Assembly: GCA_017859395.1 (NCBI GenBank)
Contig: JAFMNE010000009.1
Span: 1 to 64,000, forward strand
DNA length: 64,000 nt
Source: Ilumatobacteraceae bacterium
GTDB lineage: Bacteria; Actinomycetota; Acidimicrobiia; Acidimicrobiales; Ilumatobacteraceae
Direction of reading: 5' to 3'
Shown: piece by piece, positions 24,643-34,503 of the stretch
How the letters are laid out: each line of letters starts with the position of its first letter
How positions within the stretch are numbered: position 1 is the first letter of the stretch
Made by a program: the position numbers and the translations under genes
Notes under the pieces: generated by a model
Told to the model about the DNA's origin: nothing
Seen by the model: only the letters and a program-made list of their open reading frames with translations
The model's database searches: none

Positions 24643-26100
24643 TCAACGAAACTGTGGCGGCAAGCCACCACCATCGAGTGGGTTACCACGGCCGCCAAGT
24701 GGGTTCTGGCCACCGCCCAAGAGTTCTTCGAGGCCTGCGGTATCGCCACCACCAAGGCCACCAAAGGGGTCGCCCCCATGCCCGCGACGGGCCTTGCGGT
24801 TGCGGCGTCCACCGCCCATGCCACCACCCATCTTCTTCATCATCTTCTGCATCTCGGAGAACTGCTTCACCAGACGATTCACCTCGGCGACCGATGTACC
24901 CGAACCCGTTGCGATTCGCGAACGGCGACTGCCATTTATGAGCGCTGGCTGCCGGCGTTCCTCGGCGGTCATCGAGCGAATGATCGCTTCAACGGGCTTG
25001 AGTGAGTCGTCGGAAATATCGGCGTTCTTCAGTTCTTTGGGAACGCCCGGCATCATCGAGAGCACACCCGACAGTGGACCCATCTTCTTGAGCGCCTGCA
25101 TCTGTTCTAAGAAGTCATCGAACGTGAACTGGCCGTCCATCAGCCGAGCAGCAGCCTGCTCGGCCTGATCGGCTTCGAACGCCTGCTCGGCCTGTTCGAT
25201 CAAGGTGAGCATGTCGCCCATGCCCAAGATGCGGCCCGCCATACGGTCGGGGTGGAACTGCTCGAACGCTTCCACCCGCTCCCCGGTGGATGCAAATGCA
25301 ATCGGCCGGCCGATCACCTCTTTCACCGACAACGCCGCACCACCGCGGGCATCACCGTCGAGCTTCGACATGATGACGCCATCGATGGCCAGGGTGTCGT
25401 GGAATACCGACGCCGTCTGCACCGCGTCCTGGCCGGTCATGGCGTCGATGACCAAGAAGGTGTAGTCGGGCGAAATGCCCTCGGAGATGCGCCGGACCTG
25501 GTCCATCATCTCCGCGTCGATCGAGAGCCGCCCGGCCGTGTCGACAATGACCACATCGCGTCCGAGCCGTCGTGCCTCATCGACACCGTCGGTCGCGACA
25601 CGCACCGGGTCTGTGGGTTCGGACCACACGGGCACATCGATCTGGGCGCCAAGAGTGCGCAACTGCTCCACCGCAGCCGGTCGCTGCAGGTCAGCGCCCA
25701 CCAGCAGCGGATGCCGACCCTGCGCTGTGAACCATGCCGCAAGCTTTGCCGAGTTAGTCGTCTTACCCGACCCCTGCAGGCCGGCCATCAGCACCACAGT
25801 GGGTGGCTTGGCGGCATACGTGATGGCCAAGGTTTCGCCACCAAGGATGCGGATCAGCTCGTCATGAACGGCTTTGATCACCTGTTGGCCGGGATCGAGC
25901 GCCTTGGAACGTGTGGCGCCAATCGCGTGTTCACGAATGCGGTTCGTGACCGCACGAACAACGTGCACGTTGACGTCTGCCTCGAGCAACGCCGTGCGGA
26001 TTTCCCGCATGACATCGTCGACATCGGCCTCGGTGAGCCGGCCTTTGCCCCGGAGACGCTTAGCGATGCCGTCAAGGCGGCTGGACAGCGAATCGAACAT
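24643..26100 (-). CDS. ffh: Signal recognition particle protein
   Basis: A 485-residue SRP GTPase that targets nascent membrane proteins. It has the N domain, then the G domain with [15 protein letters not shown] near residue 108, [15 protein letters not shown] and TKLDG-type motif ([12 protein letters not shown]). The methionine-rich M domain follows, with [12 protein letters not shown] and a Gly/Met-rich tail. ATG 26100 is preferred over GTG 26103 because TAGTCT at 26109-26114 would place the transcript start beside it. The particle's 4.5S RNA is not in the window; the receptor ftsY is two genes upstream. Confidence 0.97.
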   Translation of the reverse strand: MFDSLSSRLDGIAKRLRGKGRLTEADVDDVMREIRTALLEADVNVHVVRAVTNRIREHAIGATRSKALDPGQQVIKAVHDELIRILGGETLAITYAAKPPTVVLMAGLQGSGKTTNSAKLAAWFTAQGRHPLLVGADLQRPAAVEQLRTLGAQIDVPVWSEPTDPVRVATDGVDEARRLGRDVVIVDTAGRLSIDAEMMDQVRRISEGISPDYTFLVIDAMTGQDAVQTASVFHDTLAIDGVIMSKLDGDARGGAALSVKEVIGRPIAFASTGERVEAFEQFHPDRMAGRILGMGDMLTLIEQAEQAFEADQAEQAAARLMDGQFTFDDFLEQMQALKKMGPLSGVLSMMPGVPKELKNADISDDSLKPVEAIIRSMTAEERRQPALINGSRRSRIATGSGTSVAEVNRLVKQFSEMQKMMKKMGGGMGGGRRNRKARRGHGGDPFGGLGGGDTAGLEELLGGGQNPLGGRGNPLDGGGLPPQFR

Positions 26101-26163
26101 CACTGTCGAGACTACCGGCGACGCACGATGCGCCTGACGGCGACCGGCACCGACGTTGAATCC

Positions 26164-27846
26164 TCAGCCGATGCCGTCAATAGCCACAACGACTCCGTCG
26201 GCCACAACCACGTTGATTCGATCGGTGCGGTAGTCCTCGGTGACCATGAGCGGCTCACCATCGCGTTCGACAACCCTCATAACCAGGCCGAACTCGGCAA
26301 CCGTGTCCGCGAACAGCTGCTCGTCAACGGCCAGTTCCCCGGCCAGGATCTGCTCGACGGCAGCCAGCACAGCATCGTCGACGTCTGTGAGATCGGCCGT
26401 GGCCAACAGCTCAGCAAGGCCTGCCGAGGGGGCGACCCCGGATGTTGACGCGCCAGACGAACCCGATGACACGACCCGATCCTCAACGGCTGGCGGAGCT
26501 GGGGCGGGCACCGGCTTGTCGTAGGTCGGTATCTCAACCATGAACTCATCCGTCACCGCCGGCACCGTGTACCAGCCGTCGTCGTCACCGATAAAGCGAT
26601 ATGCCGGCAGCAGCCACACATTGCCATCTACGTCCTCGGTCCACCACAGATCGGCCACAACATCGACCAGGGTGAGCGTGATCTCGGTGGGTTCTGTCGG
26701 CTCAACCCACTGCTCGTCCTCAATCATGTCCGGGGCAGGCATGTCCGGCTCGGGAGCGGGAGCAGGGAGCGGTTCGGGGGACGGCTCCTCCATTACCACC
26801 TCCTCCTCGGCAATAACCGAGACCGCCGCGTCGGAGCCCGCACCCGCCTCCTCCGGTAGGTCGATGGCAACATCATCTTCGCCGTACCAACCGCTCGACA
26901 CGTACATCTGCCGCAGCCGCTGCACGGCCGTGGCGACATCGACCAGTGGGTACGGCCCGACGGCGTCGGGGCCAGACAGAACCCCACCGGCGTATTCGAG
27001 CCGACCCTCGGCACCGAAACCGAAACTCCAATTGGTCGCCGTCACCCCATCGAGACCAGCGATCAACGGTTCGCTGGCATAGACCGATGCGTACCACTCG
27101 TCGGCGGACACCTCGAATGTCAGCACACTGTCGTCGAAACCGGCGGCGCGAATGATCTCACGAGCACGCTCCTCGGAATCAGCCGCTGTCGGCACACCGA
27201 CCGGCGGCTCAGGGTCCCATTCCGGACAGTCCACCGTGACCTCGCCATCGGCGGTGATGGTTTCGGTGCAGGCAGGCTCTGATTCGGCGTACTCCACCCG
27301 GTCGCTCCAGCCACTCGAGTACCACCAGTAATGCTGGGCGTAGGCATCGATTGTCAACGACGGTGCCGAACCGTCTTCCGGACCGAATGCCCACTCCACC
27401 ATGTACTCCTGTGGGCGTTCCACCGGCGTGGGGTCAACGCCAAACGCCTCCGCCAGCGCGACTGCAGTCGCTTCGGCAACGGTCGACCCTGCACGATGGA
27501 CATAGCCCACCGCATCGATGGGCAGCGCGGGCAACGAGTCCGACACCACGATGTCGGTGATCACGGTCCACATCGGCATATAGGACGACGCCATGTCGTC
27601 GACCGACATTGCCCCGCCGTCAACGGCTGATTCCTCCGCCGGCTCCTCAGCCGACATCTCCGATGTCGCCGCCAGATCAGCACCGCTGGCTGGCATCGCC
27701 GACGAGCCGAGGCGCACCACCTCGGGCGGCGCCAATGCGTCGGCATCGGCGTCGCCGACGTCATCGCTGTTTCCACAGGCCATCAGGCCAAGCGACAGCG
27801 CCGCGACGACAGCGGTGGCACGGAGCGGGCGGTACGTACACAACAT
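26164..27846 (-). CDS. Large lipoprotein with a C-terminal I78-inhibitor-like domain
   Basis: A 560-residue exported protein. The signal peptide ends in the lipobox GLMAC, followed by an acidic Asp/Ala/Glu-rich spacer. A central region of about 350 residues, rich in Trp/Tyr/Asp, contains two repeats of mixed alpha/beta character. A Pro/Glu linker (EEPSPEPLPAPAPEPDMPAP, around residue 355) follows, then a further beta-rich domain. The last ~50 residues (FGLVMRVVERDGEPLMV then YRTDRINVVV) resemble the I78 peptidase-inhibitor fold. It is inserted between ffh and ftsY. ATG 27846 is chosen over GTG 27852 from promoter spacing. Function unknown. Confidence 0.68.
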   Translation of the reverse strand: MLCTYRPLRATAVVAALSLGLMACGNSDDVGDADADALAPPEVVRLGSSAMPASGADLAATSEMSAEEPAEESAVDGGAMSVDDMASSYMPMWTVITDIVVSDSLPALPIDAVGYVHRAGSTVAEATAVALAEAFGVDPTPVERPQEYMVEWAFGPEDGSAPSLTIDAYAQHYWWYSSGWSDRVEYAESEPACTETITADGEVTVDCPEWDPEPPVGVPTAADSEERAREIIRAAGFDDSVLTFEVSADEWYASVYASEPLIAGLDGVTATNWSFGFGAEGRLEYAGGVLSGPDAVGPYPLVDVATAVQRLRQMYVSSGWYGEDDVAIDLPEEAGAGSDAAVSVIAEEEVVMEEPSPEPLPAPAPEPDMPAPDMIEDEQWVEPTEPTEITLTLVDVVADLWWTEDVDGNVWLLPAYRFIGDDDGWYTVPAVTDEFMVEIPTYDKPVPAPAPPAVEDRVVSSGSSGASTSGVAPSAGLAELLATADLTDVDDAVLAAVEQILAGELAVDEQLFADTVAEFGLVMRVVERDGEPLMVTEDYRTDRINVVVADGVVVAIDGIG

Positions 27847-27852
27847 GTTCAC

Positions 27853-27858
27853 ATCCTG
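27853..27858 (-). promoter_or_regulatory. Candidate leaderless -10 element of the lipoprotein gene
   Basis: CAGGAT on the minus strand, 6 bases before ATG 27846; part of it could alternatively act as an AGGA ribosome site. Confidence 0.4.
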
Positions 27859-27906
27859 TCTGACGTCACGTGTCGCGGATTGGTTCCCGCCGGCGCTACC
27901 GAGCGA

Positions 27907-29103
27907 TCACTGGTCGATCAGCGCCTCAACGAATTCCTCTGGGTCGAATGGCACCAGGTCGGCGATGCCCTCACCGATACCGACCAGTTTCACCGGGATA
28001 CCGAGCTCGGTCTCGATGGCAAACACGATGCCGCCCTTTGCTGACCCGTCGAGTTTGGTCACGACCACACCGGTCACCGCGGTGGCCTCGGCGAATTCGC
28101 GGGCCTGGACGAGACCGTTCTGCCCGGTCGTCGCATCGATCACCAAAAGGGTCTCGGTCACCTCGCCAGCGCCCTTCTCGGCGACACGGCGCACCTTCGA
28201 CAGTTCGTCCATCAGGTTCTGGCGGGTATGTAGGCGCCCTGCTGTATCGGCGAGCACCACGTTCACACCACGGGCCGCGGCCGCCTCCACCCCATCGAAA
28301 ATGACCGATGAGGGATCACCACCTTCTGCTCCGCGAACGAACTGCGCACCGCTGCGTTCGGCCCACATACCGAGTTGCTCCGCCGCGGCAGCACGGAAGG
28401 TGTCGCCGGCGGCCAGCAGCACCATGTGGCCGTCTCCGATCAGGCGTTGGGACAGCTTTCCAATGGTGGTCGTCTTGCCGACTCCGTTCACCCCGACGAC
28501 GAGCCACACGCTGGGACCATCATCGCTGCGCGTATGCAGGTCACGATCCGCGCCATGCAAGCGCGCCAACATGTCCGCACGCAGTCCGCTGACTAGTTCG
28601 GCGGGTGATGTGATGTCGCGACTGCGCACCCGCTCGCGCAGTGGATCGAGCAGCGCCATCGTCACCTCCACTCCGAGGTCGGCGAGCAATAACGCTTCTT
28701 CGATCTCATCGATTGCAACATCATCGACACCGGGGCGACCGAGTACCGACCCGAGTGCACCACCGATGGCGCCACGCGCTCGTGCAAGGCGTTCGCGCAT
28801 CGATGCCGGCGCCACCACGTCGGCATCTGCCACGTCATCACTGTCGGATTCGCCAACCTCAGCCGTCGCGGCACCGGCGTCTGCATCGGCAACATCCACA
28901 TCCTCGGCCCGGGTCGCGACGCCTCCTGCAGCGGGGGTGTCAACCGGATGATGATCCGCCGGGGGTCGCTCCACGCGCGCCGACTGCGGAGCAGCCGGGG
29001 GCGTCGAGATACCGCTGCGACGACGCGACATCGCCACGACGCCAATGCCGAACACGACGACCACGGCCGCCGCGATCAGGTAGATCCAAGTCATCTGATC
29101 CAT
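27907..29103 (-). CDS. ftsY: Signal recognition particle receptor FtsY
   Basis: A 398-residue SRP receptor. A single N-terminal membrane helix (residues ~5-23) is followed by an acidic A domain to about residue 100, as in actinobacteria, and by the NG GTPase domain. GVNGVGKTTTIGKLSQ, LADTAGRLHTRQNLMDEL and TKLDGSAKGG are intact. It docks Ffh-ribosome complexes at the membrane. TAGCGT lies 6 bases before the ATG, so the gene probably has its own leaderless transcript in addition to read-through from smc. Confidence 0.97.
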   Translation of the reverse strand: MDQMTWIYLIAAAVVVVFGIGVVAMSRRRSGISTPPAAPQSARVERPPADHHPVDTPAAGGVATRAEDVDVADADAGAATAEVGESDSDDVADADVVAPASMRERLARARGAIGGALGSVLGRPGVDDVAIDEIEEALLLADLGVEVTMALLDPLRERVRSRDITSPAELVSGLRADMLARLHGADRDLHTRSDDGPSVWLVVGVNGVGKTTTIGKLSQRLIGDGHMVLLAAGDTFRAAAAEQLGMWAERSGAQFVRGAEGGDPSSVIFDGVEAAAARGVNVVLADTAGRLHTRQNLMDELSKVRRVAEKGAGEVTETLLVIDATTGQNGLVQAREFAEATAVTGVVVTKLDGSAKGGIVFAIETELGIPVKLVGIGEGIADLVPFDPEEFVEALIDQ

Positions 29104-29109
29104 GGCGCG

Positions 29110-29115
29110 ACGCTA
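29110..29115 (-). promoter_or_regulatory. Leaderless -10 element of ftsY
   Basis: TAGCGT on the minus strand, 6 bases before ATG 29103. Confidence 0.6.
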
Positions 29116-29144
29116 CCGGCCACCCAGTGGACCCGACAGGGTGC

Positions 29145-32100
29145 TCAGTCGGCCGGCGTTGAGGTGGTGACGCGCTCGGTGACCACTCGCGACGAGCCGC
29201 CAGGCTGCATCGAGACCCCGAGTAGCGCGTCGCCAGCCTCCATCGTGCGCTTCTGGTGCGACACGATTAACAACTGCGCATCACGACGGAATTCCTGCAC
29301 CAAATTCAAGAAACGATGCAGGTTCACATCGTCGAGGGCGGCCTCGACCTCGTCCATGACGTAGAAGGGCGATGGGCGCGAACGGAATACCGCGAACAAG
29401 AACGCGAGCGCCGTCAACGACCGTTCACCACCTGAGAGCAGGGACAGTTTCTTCACGTTCTTGCCGCTGGGCTTGGCCTCAACCTCAATACCGGTGTTCA
29501 ACAGGTCATCGGGGCTTGTCAGCCGCAATGTGCCGCGACCACCGGGGAACAACGCACTGAACAACTCGGTGAAGTTGCGGTCGACATCGGCATAGGCCGA
29601 CTGGAATACGGTTTGGATCTCAATATCAATCGCTGCAATCACCCGGTTCAGTTCACGCCGCGTTGAGCGAACGTCATCGAGTTGCCCCTCGAGGAACTCG
29701 TGGCGACCCTGCAACTCGTTGAACTCCTCGAGTGCGAGCGGGTTGATCGGACCCAGCAGCCGAAGCTCTCGCTCGAGTTCACGCACGCGACCTCTATGGG
29801 TTGCCCCCTCTGGCACCTCTGGCGGCTCTGCTACTTCAGCAACCTCTGGCTCCACACCAAGATCGCGACGCAGCGCCTCCACCGCGGTCTCGAGACGCAG
29901 GGCAACCTCGTTGGCTTCGAGGTCAGCCTTTTGTACCCGTTCACGAGCCACCTCGAGGCCGCTCTCGGTCTCGGTTCGCGAACGACGAGCGGTATCAAGT
30001 TCGGCGGTAAGCGAATGCACCTCATCGCTTTGACGACGGCGAACGTCATCGAGGTCTGCTTGCAGCCCATCGAGCACCGCAATGCGCTGGCTCACGACCC
30101 CGGCAAGGCGTTCCACGGCCACCCGGCGACGCTCCACTTCAACCCGCCGCTGTTCGGCGTTCTCGCGGGCTTCGCGGTCAGCAGCCAAGCGCTGCTCGGT
30201 CTCACGTAGGCGTCGCTCCAGGAACTCACGACGCTCGCCCAGACCCGCCTCGCGCACCTCAAGATCACGACGCCGCGATGTCAACACCGCTGCGGTGGCA
30301 TCGACCGCCTCACGTGCTTCACGGCGTTGACGAGCCGCTTCAGCTTCGGCGGCCTCATCAGTCTCAAGATTCGGCAGTACCCGTTCGAGCGACGACACCC
30401 GCTGCTGCTCGGTGACGATCCGCTCATCGAGTTCCGCCAGCGCTGCGCGAGCTCTATCGAGTTCATTGTCGATCTCGCGGCGCCGCGCCTGCGCCGAGGC
30501 CAACGCCTCCGAAGCGGTCGAGAACACACCGTCATGGCGGTCGAGTCGTGCGCCGACCTCCATCTCGACGCGGGAGGCCACGTCGAGTTCATCGCGGGCA
30601 GTTACCGCTGCCGCCTCGGCGCTGACCACCGCTGCCTGCGCCACCTCATCAGCACGCTGGGCTGCCTCGAGGGCGGCCGCCGTGGCACCAGAACCCGATG
30701 CGCCGATACGCCACCCGCGGCGCCCCAATCGATCGCCAGCACGCGTCACCACCACCACCGCAGGGTTGGCGAGAGCCATATCGATGGCGGTGTCGAGGTC
30801 GTCCACGCAGATCGCATCGGATAGCAGCTGGCTCAGCAATGCCGTCACCCCGGCATCGCTAGACCGCACGTGGTTCACCACCGCTTCGGCTGGCGCCGTG
30901 ACACGTGGAACGGCTCCCGGCATGCCACCGCCAGCCAATACCGCACCCGACGCGCCACCTGCGCGGAGGACATCGAGTGCAGCGCGTGCCGTCGTCGGCG
31001 AATCCACCACGACTGCGTTGAGGGCTTCGCCCAGCGCCGCCTCCACAGCTGGCTCCCAGCCCGAATCGACCTCCATCACGTCAGCGAGGGTGCCGAGTAC
31101 CCCTGCGAGGCCTTCCAATCGCTCGGCCCCTGCCCGAGCGTGGGCTTCATCAAGGGCCAACTGCAGCGCCTCGACCCGCGCCGCAGTGCGCGAGCGTTCA
31201 TCGGTGACACGTCGCGCCTCAGCCGCGCAGCGGTCGACCTCAGCCGCGGCATCGATACGCCGCCGCTCCGCCGCCGTCAGCTCCGCAACAAGTGGTTCTT
31301 CATCGGCACTGGCCCGTGCGCACTCGTCGCGGTGAACCTCAATATTCGCCACTATCTCAGCGACCTGCTCTTCGAGTGTGGCGAGCCGCCCCATCGTTCG
31401 GTTGCGGTCGCCGCGCAACCGCTCCAGAACGGTGCGAACCGAGCGCAGTTCACCACGCACCTCAGCTGCGGCACTCGCCGCTGTCGATCCCGCGTCCTCG
31501 GTGTCATCGAAGAGTGTGCGCTCGGCCGAGAACTCATTCTCAGCAGCCTCGAGTTGTTCACGCTCGGGCGCAAGACTCTCGAGAGCCGCGATGACCTCGG
31601 TCAGCTCGGCGCTGAACCCGGCGGCATCATCGGTGAGGGTGGCAACGAGACCTTCGTCCATGAGATTGGAACGCTCCCGCTCCAGACCTCGGGCTCGTTC
31701 AGCGATGATGCCGGATAGCCCGCGGGCACGCTCGCGCAACTGCTCCACCCGTCGCAACCGGTCGCGCACATCAGCGGCACCGTGGGCTGCGAGGCGGGCC
31801 TCAAGCGACACGACCTGCGCATCGAGCGCCGACAGCGCCTCGCGCGCTGCGTCAATTGCAGTGCCGGCAGCAACCCGTTCAGCTTCCACGGCGGTTGTTC
31901 TCGCTCGCAGCGCTGCGATCTCGCGCCCGGCCACATACAGCCGTAACCCGTCGAGTTCGCCTTGGAGTTCTCCATGGCGTTGGGCGGCCTGGGCCTGGCG
32001 TTCGAGCGGTCGCAGTTGCCGACGGACCTCGCGGAGCAGATCCTGCAAACGCAGCAGGTTTGCCTCCGTGGAGTCGAGGCGTCGCTGCGCCTTCTCTTTA

Positions 32101-32618
32101 CGTTTGCGGTACTTCAGAACGCCAGCAGCCTCTTCAACGATTGCCCGCCGCTCCTCGGGGCGAGCGTTCAACACCGCATCGATCTGCCCCTGCGACACGA
32201 TCACATGCTGCTGGCGTCCAACACCGGCGTCCGACAACAACTCTTGAACGTCCAGCAGGCGACATCCGACCCCGTTGATGGCGTACTCGCTTTCGCCGGT
32301 GCGGAACAGCACACGGGTCACCGTCACCTCGGTGAACTCGACGGGCAACAACCCAGCCGAGTTGTCGAGGGTGAGGCTGACCTCGGCCCGACCGAGCGCC
32401 GGACGCTTCGCGGTGCCAGCAAAGATGACGTCATCCATCTTCTGGCTGCGCACCGCCTTCGGTGCCTGAGCACCCAACACCCACGCGATGGCGTCGACAA
32501 CATTCGACTTGCCCGAACCGTTCGGGCCGACAACGACGGTCACCCCGGGCTCGAGGTCCATCGTGGTGGCATCGGCAAAGGACTTGAAGCCCTTGAGGGT
32601 GAGGCTTTTCAGGAACAC
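29145..32618 (-). CDS. smc: Chromosome partition protein SMC
   Basis: A 1157-residue SMC ATPase for chromosome compaction and segregation. Walker A GPNGSGKSN is at residues 31-39. Long coiled coils flank a hinge domain (about 490-640, including GLAGVLGTLADVMEV and GGGMPGAVP). The signature LSGGERSLTAL and Walker B FYVMDEVEAALDD are near residue 1060-1095. The start is GTG, with TAGATT 9 bases upstream. ScpA and ScpB are not encoded in this window. Order smc-ftsY downstream of mutM-rnc is conserved in actinobacteria. Confidence 0.97.
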   Translation of the reverse strand: MFLKSLTLKGFKSFADATTMDLEPGVTVVVGPNGSGKSNVVDAIAWVLGAQAPKAVRSQKMDDVIFAGTAKRPALGRAEVSLTLDNSAGLLPVEFTEVTVTRVLFRTGESEYAINGVGCRLLDVQELLSDAGVGRQQHVIVSQGQIDAVLNARPEERRAIVEEAAGVLKYRKRKEKAQRRLDSTEANLLRLQDLLREVRRQLRPLERQAQAAQRHGELQGELDGLRLYVAGREIAALRARTTAVEAERVAAGTAIDAAREALSALDAQVVSLEARLAAHGAADVRDRLRRVEQLRERARGLSGIIAERARGLERERSNLMDEGLVATLTDDAAGFSAELTEVIAALESLAPEREQLEAAENEFSAERTLFDDTEDAGSTAASAAAEVRGELRSVRTVLERLRGDRNRTMGRLATLEEQVAEIVANIEVHRDECARASADEEPLVAELTAAERRRIDAAAEVDRCAAEARRVTDERSRTAARVEALQLALDEAHARAGAERLEGLAGVLGTLADVMEVDSGWEPAVEAALGEALNAVVVDSPTTARAALDVLRAGGASGAVLAGGGMPGAVPRVTAPAEAVVNHVRSSDAGVTALLSQLLSDAICVDDLDTAIDMALANPAVVVVTRAGDRLGRRGWRIGASGSGATAAALEAAQRADEVAQAAVVSAEAAAVTARDELDVASRVEMEVGARLDRHDGVFSTASEALASAQARRREIDNELDRARAALAELDERIVTEQQRVSSLERVLPNLETDEAAEAEAARQRREAREAVDATAAVLTSRRRDLEVREAGLGERREFLERRLRETEQRLAADREARENAEQRRVEVERRRVAVERLAGVVSQRIAVLDGLQADLDDVRRRQSDEVHSLTAELDTARRSRTETESGLEVARERVQKADLEANEVALRLETAVEALRRDLGVEPEVAEVAEPPEVPEGATHRGRVRELERELRLLGPINPLALEEFNELQGRHEFLEGQLDDVRSTRRELNRVIAAIDIEIQTVFQSAYADVDRNFTELFSALFPGGRGTLRLTSPDDLLNTGIEVEAKPSGKNVKKLSLLSGGERSLTALAFLFAVFRSRPSPFYVMDEVEAALDDVNLHRFLNLVQEFRRDAQLLIVSHQKRTMEAGDALLGVSMQPGGSSRVVTERVTTSTPAD

Positions 32619-32667
32619 GGCAGGCGCAATCTACCCGTTGGCACACCTGTGACCGTGGCCCATTGAG

Positions 32668-33501
32668 TCATCGCTGGCACACCGGGCAGTGATGGGTGGA
32701 CCTTTGGGATACCACCGTGCGACGAATGAGCCCGCGGCCGCATGTGCGGCACCGCAACCCGGTTCGGCCGTACACCCGGTGATGGTTCTGGAATGTTCCC
32801 GCAGCACCATCCACCCCCACATATTGCGCATCGCCGAGGGTTGAGCCGCCAGCCGCCACAGCATCGGCGAGGACACGGTGAATCGCGTCGGTCAGTCGAA
32901 CAACCCCACGGCGGTTCACCGATCCGACTGGCCGCAGCGGCGAGATCCGCGCTGCATGGCAGATCTCATCGCCGTAAATGTTGCCGATTCCCGCGATGAC
33001 CGACTGGTCGAGCAGCGCATCTTTCAACCGGCGGCGACGCCCAGCGAACGCTGCGACCACGTACTTCGTCGCGATGCCGTCGACCAACGGGTCGGGCCCA
33101 AGACGGATCAGTTCGGGCACCACCTCGGGCTCATCCCTCACCCGATACGCCACCACCTCGCCGAAGGTTCGGGGATCAACAAAGCGAATCTCACGGCGAT
33201 CGTCCAGCGTCATGCGCACGTGGGTATGTGCTGGCGGCGCGCTATCGGCTGCAGTGATGAGCACCTGCCCACTCATCCTTAGATGAATCATCACCCGCTG
33301 GTCACCGGTGGTGTGGATGACCAGGTACTTACCGCGCCGCTGCACCGCAGTGATCTCCACTCCCGTGACGCCGTCGATCAACGTTTGCGCTGATGTGCGG
33401 CGGACCACCCGGTCGCGCCCAACAGTGGCCGACACGATTCGCCGTCCCACGACAGTGTTGAGACCCCGCCGCACCGTCTCCACTTCGGGCAGTTCGGGCA
33501 T
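32668..33501 (-). CDS. mutM: Formamidopyrimidine-DNA glycosylase
   Basis: A 277-residue bifunctional glycosylase/AP lyase that removes 8-oxoguanine. It begins PELPEVETVRRGL after the initiator Met, so the catalytic proline and Glu3 are in place. It contains the H2TH motif region (LLDQSVIAGIGNIYGDE) and ends in a zinc finger with CRTCGRG and CPVCQ. Located 2 bases after the rnc stop. Confidence 0.96.
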   Translation of the reverse strand: MPELPEVETVRRGLNTVVGRRIVSATVGRDRVVRRTSAQTLIDGVTGVEITAVQRRGKYLVIHTTGDQRVMIHLRMSGQVLITAADSAPPAHTHVRMTLDDRREIRFVDPRTFGEVVAYRVRDEPEVVPELIRLGPDPLVDGIATKYVVAAFAGRRRRLKDALLDQSVIAGIGNIYGDEICHAARISPLRPVGSVNRRGVVRLTDAIHRVLADAVAAGGSTLGDAQYVGVDGAAGTFQNHHRVYGRTGLRCRTCGRGLIRRTVVSQRSTHHCPVCQR

Positions 33502-33503
33502 TG

Positions 33504-34181
33504 TCAGTCGAGAGCGTCGAGAGCGGCGGCTGCGGCAGAGGCTTCCGCGGTCTTACGTGACCGGCCGTCACCGGTGCCGAGTAACTGCGCGCCACTCAGT
33601 ACCGATGCGGTAAACCAGCGGTCGTGGTCTGGGCCAGTACCGGTCACCTCGTACACCGGCGCTGGCAGCCCGGCAGCAGCGAGGTGTTCTTGCAGCGCCG
33701 ACTTGGGGTCGAGTCGCGACAGATCCGCTGGTGCTGCGTCGAGAAGGGGCCCAATCAACCGCTCCACACATCGCCACGCAGCATCGACCCCGCCATCGAG
33801 GTACACCGCCCCCAATACCGCCTCGACGGCATCGGACAAGATCGAGTCCTTGTCGGCACCGCCAGCAGCCGCCTCTCCACGTCCGAGAAGGATGTAGCCG
33901 CCGAGACCCAGAGTGCGCGCGACCCCCGCGAGAGCGCGGGCATTCACCACCGCTTTTCGCAGATCGGTGAGGGTGCCTTCGGTGATATCGGCGTGTCGAC
34001 GAAACGCGAGATCAGCGGTCACCCAACCGAGGACTGCGTCGCCAAGAAACTCGAGCCGCTCATTGGAGGTGTCGCCGGGGTTCTCCGCCACCCACGATCG
34101 ATGGCACAGCGCGCGATACAACAACTCGCGCTCATGAAAGGTGTACCCGAGTTGTTCCTCGAGACGGCTGAGGTCACCCAC
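33504..34181 (-). CDS. rnc: Ribonuclease III
   Basis: A 225-residue double-strand-specific RNase for rRNA and mRNA processing. The signature NERLEFLGDAVL is at residues 40-51, the second catalytic cluster is DAVEAVLGAVYLDGG near 117-131, and a double-stranded RNA-binding domain fills residues ~155-225. The start is GTG. Co-directional with mutM, forming the common rnc-mutM-smc order. Confidence 0.96.
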   Translation of the reverse strand: MGDLSRLEEQLGYTFHERELLYRALCHRSWVAENPGDTSNERLEFLGDAVLGWVTADLAFRRHADITEGTLTDLRKAVVNARALAGVARTLGLGGYILLGRGEAAAGGADKDSILSDAVEAVLGAVYLDGGVDAAWRCVERLIGPLLDAAPADLSRLDPKSALQEHLAAAGLPAPVYEVTGTGPDHDRWFTASVLSGAQLLGTGDGRSRKTAEASAAAAALDALD

Positions 34182-34204
34182 GGTGGTCGACGACCTCCAA
34201 GCGC

Positions 34205-34486
34205 TCAGAGGCCGGCGCGTTCGGCGACGTAATCGACCGCGTCACGCACTGTCTTTAAATCTTCGAGGTCGTCGTCTTCGATGCGGAAATCAGCGATGCG
34301 ATCGGCGAGCTGCTCCTCCAGCGCTTCGACCAACTCGATCAGGGCCAGCGAGTCGGCTTCGAGGTCGTCAACAAATGACTGTCCTTCGCTGACCGAAGAG
34401 GCATCGATTTCCAAGATGTCGGAGAGGTTGTCCCGGATGATGGTCAAGATGTCGTCGCGGGTCAATCCGCTCGCAGCGTCGCTCAT
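34205..34486 (-). CDS. acpP: Acyl carrier protein
   Basis: A 93-residue acyl carrier protein for fatty-acid synthesis. The phosphopantetheine attachment serine is Ser46 in EADSLALIELVEALEE. The region after helix II (LADRIADFRIEDDDLEDLKTV) is about four residues longer than in E. coli AcpP, and the N-terminus is also extended. It sits between plsX and rnc. The upstream TAGGAT element implies a separate, strong transcript suited to an abundant protein. Confidence 0.92.
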   Translation of the reverse strand: MSDAASGLTRDDILTIIRDNLSDILEIDASSVSEGQSFVDDLEADSLALIELVEALEEQLADRIADFRIEDDDLEDLKTVRDAVDYVAERAGL

Positions 34487-34493
34487 CTTGAGG

Positions 34494-34499
34494 ATCCTA
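34494..34499 (-). promoter_or_regulatory. Leaderless -10 element of acpP
   Basis: TAGGAT on the minus strand, 7 bases before ATG 34486, just downstream of the plsX stop. Confidence 0.6.
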
Positions 34500-34503
34500 G
34501 CGA

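Noticed and set aside
25252-26448. 398-codon plus-strand ORF opposite ffh
   Set aside because: Spans the ffh start and the end of the lipoprotein gene in antisense; no coding signal.
27593-28951. 452-codon plus-strand ORF rich in Ser/Thr/Pro opposite ftsY and the lipoprotein gene
   Set aside because: Low-complexity composition is that expected from the complement of Asp/Glu/Ala-rich coding sequence.
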